A stretch of 42,329 nucleotides of DNA from Streptomyces sp. NRRL S-118 (GTDB lineage Bacteria > Actinomycetota > Actinomycetes > Streptomycetales > Streptomycetaceae). The stretch is from assembly GCF_000716335.1 (NCBI RefSeq), contig NZ_KL591029.1, positions 1 through 42,329 of the forward strand. The letters are read 5' to 3'. Below, piece after piece: positions 25,036 through 33,159 of the stretch; within the stretch, counting starts at the first letter, position 1, and every line of letters begins with the position of its first letter. Made by a program: the position numbers and the translations under genes. The notes below the pieces were generated by a model that saw nothing but the letters and a program-made list of their open reading frames with translations, was not told where the DNA came from and searched no databases.

Positions 25036-25453
25036 CCTGCCCACCTCGTACCAAAGCCGAACCGCCCCACCAAGAACGTACAGGCACCTTCTTGACAGAC
25101 GCCGGCTCTCTCCGAGCCGACAGGACCTCATGAAGCACGCCCGCATCCGCTCGAGGTCCGGACGCTGTCGCCGGAGCCGTCCTCGCGGACCGCGGCGCTG
25201 GCCGGGTGCCGGTCCAAGGCGGACCAGGATGGGTACATGGCCGCCTTCCGCCGGGTGACACTGCGGGTACGCCACCGACCGGGGAGACCAATCAGTCCTG
25301 TATGCCGGTCCGGTGTCGGCGACAGCATGTCAGGTCCGAGGTGCCTCGGCCGGCCGGGCGCGGGCCCAGACTCAACAACTTGTATGTAGACAACCGCATA
25401 CTCGACGGTGACCCTCCAATGGTGAAGATCATCCTCTGATCAGGGAGCAGCCC
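25036..25453. other. Gap; probable promoter region for the next gene
   Basis: No gene is recognised. From about 25370 to 25435 the composition becomes A/T-richer (ACTTGTATGTAGACAACCGC, ATACTCGACGG), which may hold the promoter of the gene at 25454. No exact -35/-10 pair is convincing. Confidence 0.4.
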
Positions 25454-25975
25454 GTGAAGCCTGTCGCCGAGCACAGCGTCACAGCCCGCCCTGACCGGTG
25501 CGTTGTCGAGGTCTACGACGCTGACGCCTGCCTCGGCGACGAGCAGGCCCTTGAGGCAGCAGAGCAGTACGTGGTGGCCGGCAACGGCTACCACCTGTAC
25601 CTCCTCTGCCTGCAGCCAGACATGCCCGTCAACGTCACCATCCGGCTCTGGGACTCACCACCCGCACCACCCGCCGACGCCGAAGGACAAGTACCGGTCA
25701 CGCTCGAGTCGGAGACTGGCGTCCTGGTGGTCAACCAGCTCACTTTCGGACCCGCCGGAGAAATCACCCTTCCCGAGCCTGGCGTATACACCGGTCATGC
25801 CTGGTGGACCGGAAGGCAACCCGCCAGGGCGTACTACGACCAGGTCCTGCAACGAATCACCGACGACTGGACACTGGACCAAATCACTGAGGCATGGACC
25901 CAGTCGCCCATCCAGGAACGCTACGTGCTCGACCTTGGCTACACAGGTCCGCCACTGAGCGACGAGGACGACTGA
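25454..25975 (+). CDS. Conserved-looking hypothetical protein
   Basis: A 173-residue acidic protein from GTG 25454, with AGGGAG 7-12 bases upstream. It has a beta-rich middle (YHLYLLCLQPDMPVNVTIRL, GVLVVNQLTFGPAGEITLPE) and a C-terminal helical part ending LGYTGPPLSDEDD. There is no signal peptide or membrane segment. It is intact and isolated among fragments. The length, acidity and single beta domain would suit a small cytoplasmic immunity-type protein, but I recognise no family and do not assign that function. Confidence 0.6.
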   Translation: MKPVAEHSVTARPDRCVVEVYDADACLGDEQALEAAEQYVVAGNGYHLYLLCLQPDMPVNVTIRLWDSPPAPPADAEGQVPVTLESETGVLVVNQLTFGPAGEITLPEPGVYTGHAWWTGRQPARAYYDQVLQRITDDWTLDQITEAWTQSPIQERYVLDLGYTGPPLSDEDD

Positions 25976-26929
25976 TAAATGGGGCGCCGCCTGATCAGTC
26001 ACAGCAGGCGGGGCCCTGCGGGCGTGAGGCCGGCTGAGCCGCCGACCACGGCCACCCCGGCTCGGCCGCGGTCCGTACACGGCCACCTCTCCGCAGTCGC
26101 CGTCGGCGAGGAGTGTGGGAACCGCGGCGGCCACGTCACGCCCCGCCGTCGCGCCGTCGTTCCGGCAGCGCTCCGGCGGCGGGTGGAGCGGCTGAGGCTG
26201 GTAGACAGCCCGCTCGAGGCCGGCAGCGGCCCCGTCCGCTCTCCGCCGCCGGAGCTGGCAGACCGGTCCGCGCCGAGCAGCAGATACCCCTCATCCACCC
26301 CCAGCAGGATCAGGCTCATCCGCTTCCCCCTCGTACGGATACCGATGCCATCGGGCGGCATGGCGCGGTCCGTCGGTGCACGTGGTGTCGTTCGCGCTCA
26401 CGTATCCCGTCCCTGGCGCCCATCCCGTCCGGGGAGCAGGCCACGCATCCGGCCGGGGACACTCAGTGGCACTCGTGCCCGCCGCGGGCCTGGACCCCTT
26501 CGCCGCCGTCCCGTCCCGTCCCGTCCCGTCCCGTCCCGCACGCGCCGGGCCGGTCTCGGCGCCGTCCGCCGCCCGAGCTGTCCGGCGCCCGGTTCCGGGC
26601 TTCCGCCGGAGCCTTCCGCCGCTCCGCGTGGCCGCGCGTGCGGGGGCCGGCCCTCGCCGCCCGCCGTACGGCTGCCCGCGGCGCGCTCCGAACCCGGGTC
26701 GCCCCGCCCCTCCGGGCACCGCGCCGCCGACCCGATGAGGTGACCGCCCGTTTCCCGCCCGCACAGGGGGGCGGGCCGTACGTCGTTGCGCGCTCTGGCG
26801 CCGGGTGCCAACGGCATGGCACCCGCTGCCCACGACCAAGCCGAATCGCCCGGCGAGGATGTCGACCCACCATTTCCGTCATCCGCACCCAGGCCGGACT
26901 CGGTGCGCGGACCCCGGGACGCATTGCCC
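25976..26929. other. Long gap, high-GC, no supported gene
   Basis: Nearly 1 kb where all frames are open because of extreme GC, yet none reads like protein. A minus-strand start at about 26316 (MSLILLGVDEGYLLLGADR) is briefly protein-like before turning into low-complexity sequence. A pentanucleotide repeat lies at 26506-26538. This is probably eroded or non-coding DNA. Confidence 0.5.
26506..26538. repeat. CCGTC pentanucleotide tandem repeat
   Basis: Six direct copies of CCGTC in a row plus a partial seventh. It sits in non-coding DNA and is probably a slippage-prone simple repeat. Confidence 0.9.
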
Positions 26930-27191
26930 ATGACCTCATCCATACAACGGAGTCGCGGACGCGGCTTCATCAGGGCCCTCGCCATGGCTCTGGCGCTGGC
27001 CTGTGCCCTCGTCCTCGGTGGCGCCCCTCAGGCAGCCGCCGTGGGCCAAGCCCCTCGTCAACGGGCCTGTCCTCAACGACCCCTTCCGCACGGCGGACCA
27101 TCAGAAGGCGGTCTTCACCCAGTTGATCGCGCCGATCGACGCGATGCCGGCAGGCCGGTCGATCAGCGGCTCCACGTTCCTCGACAGGTGA
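26930..27191 (+). pseudogene. Secreted phospholipase D-like protein, N-terminal remnant
   Basis: ATG 26930 begins a signal peptide (MTSSIQRSRGRGFIRALAMA, LALACALVLGGAPQAAA). After a shift near 27040 the mature part reads AKPLVNGPVLNDPFRTADHQ, KAVFTQLIAPIDAMPAGRSI and SGSTF. This is the opening of the secreted PLD-like family (pattern GpvfNdP.gt...q.ai...l...id.tP.Gs.i.gs.y.f). It stops at 27191 before either HKD catalytic motif, so it is non-functional. Confidence 0.6.
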
Positions 27192-27239
27192 TCAGGTAAT
27201 GCTTCGTTAGCCGGAGCAGGCTGCCGGTGGACAAACCGC

Positions 27240-28202
27240 GTGCACCGGTTGACCAGGGTGGGGAACACTGTGCTGATGAGCTCTGCAGCCTCCCAGACAG
27301 CGCAGGAACGGGCCCTTCGGCATGTTGCGGAACTGGCATCCGGTCCTCCCATGGACCCGACATTGCGGGTGACCCTCAACTTCCACCCGGACCGTCTGCT
27401 GCACGGCAAGCCGATCCTGGATGCCATGGCCGAGGGCGGCGTCTACCACTCGCAGTTCGTCACGGGGACCAGCAACGGCGGCTTGACCGCGCATCCGGGC
27501 GGCGACCGGTGGCGCTGGGAGAGCCGGATCTTCGACGGGGCGTACGATGAGGCGACCGCTCAGGCGCGGCCCGTCTACGGGGCGTTGAACTTCCGCCTCA
27601 AGCCAGTAGGAGGTGCGCCGCGGTTCGGCTCGGCCCACTTCCGGCTGACAGCCCAGACGCTGACGCGCACCACGTTCTGTTACCCGGACAGTTTCCTCGA
27701 ACCATCGCATTTCGGTGTCGCAGCCCGCATGGGGCTCATCGACCTCGCCCTCGCCGATCGTCAGGACGAGCTGGACGACTACATCGAGGCGCAAGTGCAC
27801 GGGTCGGTTCGGATGCAATGCGATGTGGAGGCACTGGTCCTGGACCCTTGCTACCAAGGTACGACGGTTGAGGCCGCGGCTTCGGCCCTCGGCTGCCCGG
27901 TGGAGTGGCACCCCGGCTTCCGACTCAGCGTCGAAGAACTCCGGGGTCACCCCGGCTACCGCGGTCAGGAGTACGTCGACCTGGGCACGCGGATCGCAGT
28001 CGACGGCATCCTCGATCCTCGGATCGTCGGAGACGCTGCACGCGCCGGCCTCCATGACCCCCAGGCGCTCAAGAAGGTGTGGCACTACCTGGCGCGATTC
28101 GGCGCCCCCGGAAATGCCACTGACAGATCGGTGACTCCGGCGCTGATGGCAAGGACCGTAGGCAATGACCTTCGTCGAGGGGCTGGCAGCCGTTCGTACT
28201 GA
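27240..28202 (+). CDS. DUF3626 family protein
   Basis: An intact protein of up to 320 residues. It carries the family segments VTLNFHPDRL, GGVYHSQFVTGTSNGGLTAH, PGGDRWRWESRIFDGAYDEA, GGAPRFGSAHFRL and TTFCYPDSFLEPSHFGVAA. These are highly conserved in DUF3626, a bacterial family with no proven activity whose His/Asp/Arg-rich core looks enzymatic. GTG 27240 is taken as the start; ATG 27276 (MSSAASQTAQERALRHV) is an equally reasonable choice. Length and motifs are normal. It stands alone, 48 bases after the PLD-like stub, with no obvious partner. Confidence 0.85.
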   Translation: MHRLTRVGNTVLMSSAASQTAQERALRHVAELASGPPMDPTLRVTLNFHPDRLLHGKPILDAMAEGGVYHSQFVTGTSNGGLTAHPGGDRWRWESRIFDGAYDEATAQARPVYGALNFRLKPVGGAPRFGSAHFRLTAQTLTRTTFCYPDSFLEPSHFGVAARMGLIDLALADRQDELDDYIEAQVHGSVRMQCDVEALVLDPCYQGTTVEAAASALGCPVEWHPGFRLSVEELRGHPGYRGQEYVDLGTRIAVDGILDPRIVGDAARAGLHDPQALKKVWHYLARFGAPGNATDRSVTPALMARTVGNDLRRGAGSRSY

Positions 28203-28348
28203 ACGGCTTCGGTGACGTGGCGCTCAGTCGTGGTGCGTGCCCGGGGGAGTGGTGCGGTGGTGCACGCTCCATGACGGTGGAGTCGGTTGCAGCACGATTC
28301 GGGGCTGGTGGGGTCGCGTCGTCGTGACGCAGTATGCGCAAGGCACCG

Positions 28349-28543
28349 TCATGCGTCGCTGCAGTGGCTCCGCATCACCTTCTTCCACTGCGCGGGCCGG
28401 GTCGTCCGGCAGCCGGGGCACCGGCGCCCGGTGACGCGCTCGGTGGTGGGGAAGTCGGACTGTGCGGAGCGCACTTGGAGCACGTCCAGGAGCAGCGGCG
28501 TGCGGCAGAGGGGACAGGGCTCTCCGTACCTGGTGATTTTCAT
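28349..28543 (-). CDS. Small zinc-ribbon protein
   Basis: A 64-residue basic protein starting MKITRYGEPCPLCRTPLLLD. Two CxxC knuckles (CPLC at about 10-13 and CPGC at about 48-51) can bind one zinc. The C-terminal half TRPAQWKKVMRSHCSDA is basic. The ribosome binding site is weak. The composition and paired cysteines make a real gene likely; the function is unknown. Confidence 0.5.
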   Translation of the reverse strand: MKITRYGEPCPLCRTPLLLDVLQVRSAQSDFPTTERVTGRRCPGCRTTRPAQWKKVMRSHCSDA

Positions 28544-28734
28544 GGTCGGGAGAGTGCACACGCCGGCGGCTTACCGTCCCGGGCTGGCCGGGCGGCCGGC
28601 CCGGCGGGTGCCACGCGGTAAGGACTTGATGATGGCTTCCCGCCCGGCGGGAAGGGCCCCGGATGGCGCTTTCCTGCAGGTCAGTGACGGGGTTCCATGG
28701 GCCGGTGATCAGCATGTCGCCAGTTCGCCCGGGA

Positions 28735-29089
28735 AACGGGTGGCGCTACCTTTTCCGTGGCGTGATGGCCGGCGACGGCAACCGCCCTGGGGGGCACGCC
28801 GCTGCGCGCCGCCCAGGACGAAAGCCGGTGTCCGGCCCGGCGCGCGGCAGGGCCGGGGCCTGGCCGCGGCCGGCCTGACGGACGGGGACGTGGTGACCGA
28901 GCGGCAGGCCGAACTGCTCCTGGGGGAGGGCCGGCACCCGGACGCCGACCGGATCGAGCGCGAGCTCCTGGCGCAGGGCAGGAGCCCGGCGCAGGCCAGG
29001 GCGACCGTGCTGGGCAGGCCCATCGAGCACAACCGCTCGCCCAAGACCGACAAGGCCAAGGAGCGCACCCCCGGGCTGGGCTTCGACCT
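28735..29089 (+). pseudogene. MobF-type conjugative relaxase, N-terminal fragment
   Basis: The plus strand reads RYLFRGVMAGDGNRP, then in a second frame GLAAAGLTDGDVVTERQAEL, LLGEGRHPDADRIERELLAQ and ATVLGRPIEHNRSPK, ERTPGLGFDL. This is the N-terminal region of TraA/TrwC-like relaxases of actinomycete conjugative plasmids (pattern ...V...Q...L.g.G.HPDad.Ie..l...G....a......lGrp......p.ag.DL.F). It ends just before the SVS/His-cluster catalytic part, where it meets the TniB fragment tail to tail. It is a trace of an integrated plasmid. Confidence 0.65.
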
Positions 29090-29467
29090 ATGGCTTCGAG
29101 GGCGGTCTTGGTGATGCGTTCGGTGCCGTCGCTGATGGCGGCTTGGCGGATGAAGCGGGTGAGGGATCCGATGCGGCCGGCGGTGCGCTGGTGGAGGTAG
29201 GCCGCGCGGCGGGGGGTGCCGGGTTTGTGCCGTTGGAGGTCGAGGTTGTTTTCGATGTCGGTGATGACGTCGCGGAAGGGTGCCGTGGCGGGCGGAGAGG
29301 GGGCCGCAGGTGATGAGGGTGGCGCGTCCGGCGAGCTGGGCACCCCGTGTCCCGCTGAAGAGGGGGGTGTCTGTGACGTCGATGCCGGCGTAGATGAGCG
29401 TGGCGGGCAGGCGTTCGGTGAGGTCCTTCAATAGGCCGGCGGTTTGGGCACCGATGGTGGTGCGGCG
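29089..29467 (-). pseudogene. TniB-like AAA ATPase fragment
   Basis: The minus strand reads TTIGAQTAGLLKDLTERLPA, TLIYAGIDVTDTPLFSGTRG and AQLAGRATLITCGPLSA. In the next frame, from about 29285, it continues PFRDVITDIENNLDLQRHKP, YLHQRTAGRIGSLTRFIRQA and DGTERITKTALEAI. This is the C-terminal half of a TniB/IstB-type transposition ATPase (sensor region plus winged lid). The P-loop half is absent, and the 3-prime end is cut exactly at the relaxase junction at about 29090. Confidence 0.65.
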
Positions 29468-30084
29468 GGCGGGCTCATCGGGCGGCTTGCGGGCCGCGCT
29501 ACATAGGGGTGGGGGCCGGCAATGGCCGTCCCGACGCGTGGCACGCACCTCGCCGGAGTCCGTGGCGAACCCGGTTCGGCGAGGCACGGGGCGTCGGCGC
29601 GTGATGAAGGACGGTGCTCCAGTGTGACGCTCTTTACATCGCGGAGGTCGTGGAGGATGGTCGTGTCTCCTTCCGCTCCTCCGTGCAGACGGCGCGTAAG
29701 GGCGCAGTGAACGTCTGGTGTTCCCGCCGGATGCACGCGGCGCTCTTCTCCTGCGGCCGGCGAGGGGTACGTCGTGTTTTCTGTGAGCCGGACACACGCA
29801 AGTGCGCATTCCAGGACGGCGGGGGAGGGGGTGGCCGGATCGACTTCGCTCCGGCACGGCCTCACGGTCCGTCGCCGCAGGTCAGGCCGGGGAGACAGCC
29901 GTAAATCGTGCTGTCGGGGCCCGCCGTACGTGTCTCGAAACGCGCGCGCCCGCAGAAAGCGGCATCGCTGATACCCCGACTGCGCAGGATCATGACCGAC
30001 CGCTCGTGCCATTTATGCAAATCCGCAGGTGAAGCACGCACGGAATACTGCGGAAGCGCCTTGCTGAATGGCTTGTGTGCGCCG
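29468..30084. other. Gap upstream of the lasso cluster
   Basis: About 600 bases without a supported gene. From about 29950 onward GC drops relative to the neighbours, as in a regulatory region. The putative lasso promoter lies at its right end. Confidence 0.5.
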
Positions 30085-30113
30085 TTGCCGCAGGTAATGC
30101 GCGCACCTAGCTT
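30085..30113 (+). promoter_or_regulatory. Putative promoter of the lasso-peptide cluster
   Basis: TTGCCG at 30085-30090 and TAGCTT at 30108-30113 are separated by 17 bases, a good vegetative-type -35/-10 pair. Transcription would start near 30120, leaving a leader of about 95 bases before the precursor gene. The assignment is by eye only. Confidence 0.4.
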
Positions 30114-30215
30114 TGTGCACTGCGTCGGCGAGCCCCGCTCGATCCTGCCGGGGGCGCCGACTCGCGTACGGAAACAGCACCAGTCCAGTTCATCCCACAA
30201 CGAAAGGGCATGACG

Positions 30216-30323
30216 ATGGCCTACGAACGCCCCACTCTCACCAAGGTCGGCGACTTCCAGAAGGTCACCGGACTGGCCGGCCAGGGCAGCCCCGACCTTC
30301 TGGGCGGCCACAGCCTGCTCTGA
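30216..30323 (+). CDS. Lasso-peptide precursor (lagmysin-like)
   Basis: A 35-residue precursor. The leader carries the RRE recognition pattern Y-x2-P-x-L-x3-G-x5-T as YERPTLTKVGDFQKVT (residues 3-18), with Thr at the conserved -2 position. Cleavage after Thr18-Gly19 releases the core LAGQGSPDLLGGHSLL. Its Asp8 is placed for an 8-residue macrolactam ring with Leu1, leaving the tail LLGGHSLL. There is no cysteine, so it is a class II lasso peptide. ATG 30216 is chosen because GAAAGGG lies 7 bases upstream; ATG 30210 is in frame but too close. The core equals what I recall for lagmysin, which needs a database check. The enzyme genes follow. Confidence 0.93.
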   Translation: MAYERPTLTKVGDFQKVTGLAGQGSPDLLGGHSLL

Positions 30324-30391
30324 TCCGGCCCGCCCATCGGCCCCGGGCGATCCGAACACCGACGGTACGTCCCGGGGCACGTCGGGTCCGT

Positions 30392-30422
30392 AGCGTGGGC
30401 GGCGTACCGCGCCGCCCACGCT
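30392..30422 (+). terminator. Hairpin between precursor and lasso cyclase gene
   Basis: A perfect 13-bp stem (AGCGTGGGCGGCG with CGCCGCCCACGCT) around a 5-base loop lies in the 148-base spacer between the precursor and cyclase genes. It has no U-run. It probably acts as a partial terminator or 3-prime stabiliser, making precursor mRNA more abundant than enzyme mRNA, as in many RiPP clusters (inference). Confidence 0.7.
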
Positions 30423-30471
30423 CGTCCCCCGTACCGCTGCTGGAACCGCATCGACCAAGAGAGGCCTGTGC

Positions 30472-32343
30472 ATGGCGACCGGTACGTCACTGCCCCCGGG
30501 GGCGAGTTGGTTCCTGGTCCTTCCGGACACCGACGCCGTCGCGGCCCTGGCCGCACCGGTTCGCTCGCGTGCGGTACGGGAGATCAGGCATGCCTCGGGC
30601 CGGCCTTGGCTGCTGGGGTGCTGGCCGGAGGACAGTGTGACGACAGCGGTCTGCGGACGGACCCGGTTGTGCGTGCTGGGACAGCACGCGGTGACCGAGC
30701 GGGAGGCGGCGCGTGCGGCTGGCGCCGGATCCCCGGGAGCGGCCGAGCGGCTCGCCCGTACCTGGCCCGGCAGTCACCATCTGCTCGCCAGCTTCGACGG
30801 CGAAATCCTGGCTCTCGGCACCGTCACCGGCGTACGCAGCCTCTTCGTGGCGTCGGCCCGTGGCGCGGGCGGTGCGTGCGTCGCGGCCGACCGCGCCGAC
30901 GTCCTGGCCGGCCTGGTCGACGCGGAGCTGGACGAGGGCCGGCTGGCCGTCCACCTGCTCAGCCCCGGAATCCTGCACCCCCTGACGGCACAGACGGTGT
31001 GGCGCGGCGTCGATGTGGTGCCCGGCGACCACCGCCTGACGCTCGACCGCGACGGACACGCCCGTACGAGTCGGCACTGGGCGCCGCCGCCGGCCGAGCT
31101 GTCGCTGGCCGAGGGCGCACGGCTGGTCCGCGACAGGCTGGCCGACGCGGTCGCCGTACGCGTCGCGGGCGGCGGACCGGTCACCGCCGACCTGGGCGGG
31201 GTCGACTCCACCGCGGTGGTCTGCACCGCGGCCCGCCAAGGAGCGAAGATGGTCGCCTACACGGCCGCCGTCCACGATGTCCTCGGCGACGACGTCACCT
31301 ACGCGCAGCGCACGGCGGAGGCGCTCGACTCGCTGGAACACCACGTGGTGCCCGCGACCGCCGTACCCCTGACCTTCGACGGCGTGCACGAACTCGACGA
31401 CGCGCTCGACACCCCGTCGCTGTACTCCGTCAACCGCCACCGGCGCATGTACATCATCGAGCGGGCCGCGGAGCGTGGCTCCTCGCTGCACCTGAGCGGG
31501 ATGGGCGGGGACGAACTGTTCAGCGGCGCCAGCGCCCATGTTCACGGCTTGCTGCGCCGGCATCCTCGTACGGGCTGGCGGCACACCCGCGGCTTCGTCA
31601 CGAGGCACCGGTGGTCGCGCCGGACGGCATTGCGGCAATTGCTCGACGGCCGCTCCTACGGGGCCTGGCTGGACCAGGTGGCCCGCGACCTCACGCTGCC
31701 CCAACCGCCCATGTCGGTACCCCTCTTCGAGTGGGGCACCCCGCCACGGCTGCCCCCCTGGGCCACCGGCCGGGCCGTCGAGGCCGTGCGGGACCTCATC
31801 CGTACGCAGGCCCCGCAGGCGGAGCCGCTCGGCAGCGGACACGGTGTGCACCGCGAGCTGGCCACGATGCGCACCCTCGCCCGCTTCGCCCGGCACGTAC
31901 AGCAGATGTCCGAGCCCCTGGGCATCACCTTCGCCTCCCCCTACTACGACGACCTCCTCATCGAGGCGGCGCTCGCGGTCCGCCCCCAGGAACGTGTGAC
32001 CCCCTGGCGGTACAAGCCGCTGATCGAGGAGGCCATGCGGGGCGTCGTACCCGACGCCAGCCGCCGGCGGACCACCAAGGCCCACGCGGCCTTCGAAGAG
32101 GAAACCGGGCTGCGCAGGCACCGCTCCTCATTGCTCGCCCTGTGGAACGACGCCCATCTGCACGGCCTGGGACTCATCGATGTGGAGGCCGTCCGTGCGT
32201 GGTGCCGTCGGCCACTCGCCGCAGACCTGGAGAGCGCGCTGCTGCACGCCACCGTCGGCTGCGAGGTCTGGCTGCGTTCCCGGGAGAATTCCGCCGGCCG
32301 AAGGGGCCGGCCCCGAACCGACACAGGAGGCATCCCCGCATGA
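30472..32343 (+). CDS. Lasso cyclase (asparagine synthetase-like, C protein)
   Basis: A 623-residue homologue of asparagine synthetase B. It activates the Asp8 side chain of the core with ATP and closes the macrolactam with the new N-terminus. The ATP-pyrophosphatase motif appears as TADLGGVDSTAVV (about 239-251, family SGGxDS). LSGMGGDELFSG is at about 344-355. The N-terminal glutaminase-like domain lacks the catalytic Cys2 (it starts Met-Ala-Thr), as is usual for lasso cyclases, which do not use glutamine. The ATG at 30472 has AGAGAGG upstream. Its stop overlaps the next start (ATGA at 32340-32343), so C and B1 are translationally coupled. Confidence 0.95.
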   Translation: MATGTSLPPGASWFLVLPDTDAVAALAAPVRSRAVREIRHASGRPWLLGCWPEDSVTTAVCGRTRLCVLGQHAVTEREAARAAGAGSPGAAERLARTWPGSHHLLASFDGEILALGTVTGVRSLFVASARGAGGACVAADRADVLAGLVDAELDEGRLAVHLLSPGILHPLTAQTVWRGVDVVPGDHRLTLDRDGHARTSRHWAPPPAELSLAEGARLVRDRLADAVAVRVAGGGPVTADLGGVDSTAVVCTAARQGAKMVAYTAAVHDVLGDDVTYAQRTAEALDSLEHHVVPATAVPLTFDGVHELDDALDTPSLYSVNRHRRMYIIERAAERGSSLHLSGMGGDELFSGASAHVHGLLRRHPRTGWRHTRGFVTRHRWSRRTALRQLLDGRSYGAWLDQVARDLTLPQPPMSVPLFEWGTPPRLPPWATGRAVEAVRDLIRTQAPQAEPLGSGHGVHRELATMRTLARFARHVQQMSEPLGITFASPYYDDLLIEAALAVRPQERVTPWRYKPLIEEAMRGVVPDASRRRTTKAHAAFEEETGLRRHRSSLLALWNDAHLHGLGLIDVEAVRAWCRRPLAADLESALLHATVGCEVWLRSRENSAGRRGRPRTDTGGIPA

Positions 32344-32597
32344 CGATGACCCTGCGCCCCGGCGTGGTGACGGCCGACACGGAGTACGGGATGGCCCTGC
32401 TCGACCAGAGCAGCGGCGAGTACTACACCCTGAACCCCACTGCCGCCGTCATCGTGCGTGCCCTGCTCGACGGCACCACCACCGACCAGGCGGTGACCGC
32501 GCTCACCGACCAGTACGACGTGAGCGCCGAGCAGGTCGAGGAGGACATCGCCCGCATTCTGCAGGAGCTGCGCGACGCCCGGCTGCTGACGGGGTGA
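32340..32597 (+). CDS. Lasso RRE protein (B1, PqqD-like)
   Basis: An 85-residue PqqD-fold RiPP recognition element. It binds the leader of the precursor and delivers it to the protease and cyclase. Visible features are the beta-strand start VVTADTEYGMALLDQSSGEY, then YTLNPTAAVIVRALLDGTTT, with a helical end typical of B1. The ATG overlaps the cyclase stop and has AGGAGG upstream. ATG 32346 is a possible alternative. This is the split B1/B2 form standard in actinobacteria. Confidence 0.95.
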   Translation: MTMTLRPGVVTADTEYGMALLDQSSGEYYTLNPTAAVIVRALLDGTTTDQAVTALTDQYDVSAEQVEEDIARILQELRDARLLTG

Positions 32598-32736
32598 GTC
32601 CTGGCTCGTCCCGGCACGCGCCTCGTCGCCGTCAGGCACCGCCCGGCGTTCTCGCGAGAGCTGCCCGGCCCGGCTTCCGCCCGTGTCCGTCATCGTCCGC
32701 GGCCCGCATTCGTCGTCGTCTCCGAAGGGTAGAGCA

Positions 32737-33153
32737 GTGTCCACCTCGCAAGTCGTCCCGCACGACCCCCGGTCGGTTCCGCTCGGCCGGCGGCTGGTTA
32801 CCCGGCTGGTCGTCGTCTGCGCCCATGTCCTCGCACGCCGGTCCCCGGCCGGTATCCGCGACGTACTGCGGTGGCTGCGCAAGGGCGCCCGGCCGGCGAC
32901 GCTCGCCGAGGCCGCCCGTGCCCGCGAGACGGTCCTCGCCGTAAGCCTGGCCGCCGGAGGGCAACAGGGCTGCCTTGCCCGGTCGCTGGCCACCGTGCTG
33001 CTGTGCCGCCTGCGCGGTCAGTGGCCGACCTGGTGCGTCGGCGTGCGCACCCAGCCGCCGTTCGCCGCGCACGCCTGGGTGGAGGCCGAGGGCGTCCTCG
33101 TCGGCGAAGGAGCCCCGGCCGACTACTTCCAGCGGTTCTTCACGGTGGACTGA
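32737..33153 (+). CDS. Lasso leader peptidase (B2, transglutaminase-like)
   Basis: A 138-residue cysteine protease that removes the leader after the Thr-x site. The transglutaminase-type catalytic residues are Cys79 in GGQQGCLARSLATVLLCRL and His112 in PFAAHAWVEAEGVLVGEG; an acidic residue that could complete the triad follows (Glu116, Glu118 or Glu124). GTG 32737 is preferred because AAGGG precedes it; an upstream GTG at 32683 would add 18 polar residues. A 139-base spacer separates it from B1, unlike the tight overlaps elsewhere in the cluster, so it may have an extra promoter. The ABC transporter follows after 6 bases. Confidence 0.93.
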   Translation: MSTSQVVPHDPRSVPLGRRLVTRLVVVCAHVLARRSPAGIRDVLRWLRKGARPATLAEAARARETVLAVSLAAGGQQGCLARSLATVLLCRLRGQWPTWCVGVRTQPPFAAHAWVEAEGVLVGEGAPADYFQRFFTVD

Positions 33154-33159
33154 ACACAG

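Noticed and set aside
25454..25975. Assigning the 173-residue protein to an immunity family
   Set aside because: Only size, acidity and a beta-rich core support it; no family motif could be recognised.
26506..26538. CCGTC repeat as a possible CRISPR-like or regulatory array
   Set aside because: The unit is 5 bases with no spacers. It is a simple tandem repeat in non-coding DNA.
30210..30323. Earlier in-frame ATG (30210) as start of the lasso precursor
   Set aside because: It leaves only one base to the GAAAGGG ribosome binding site. ATG 30216 has normal spacing and gives the usual leader length.
30487..32121. 544-codon minus-strand frame opposite the lasso cyclase
   Set aside because: Antisense shadow; no recognisable motifs.
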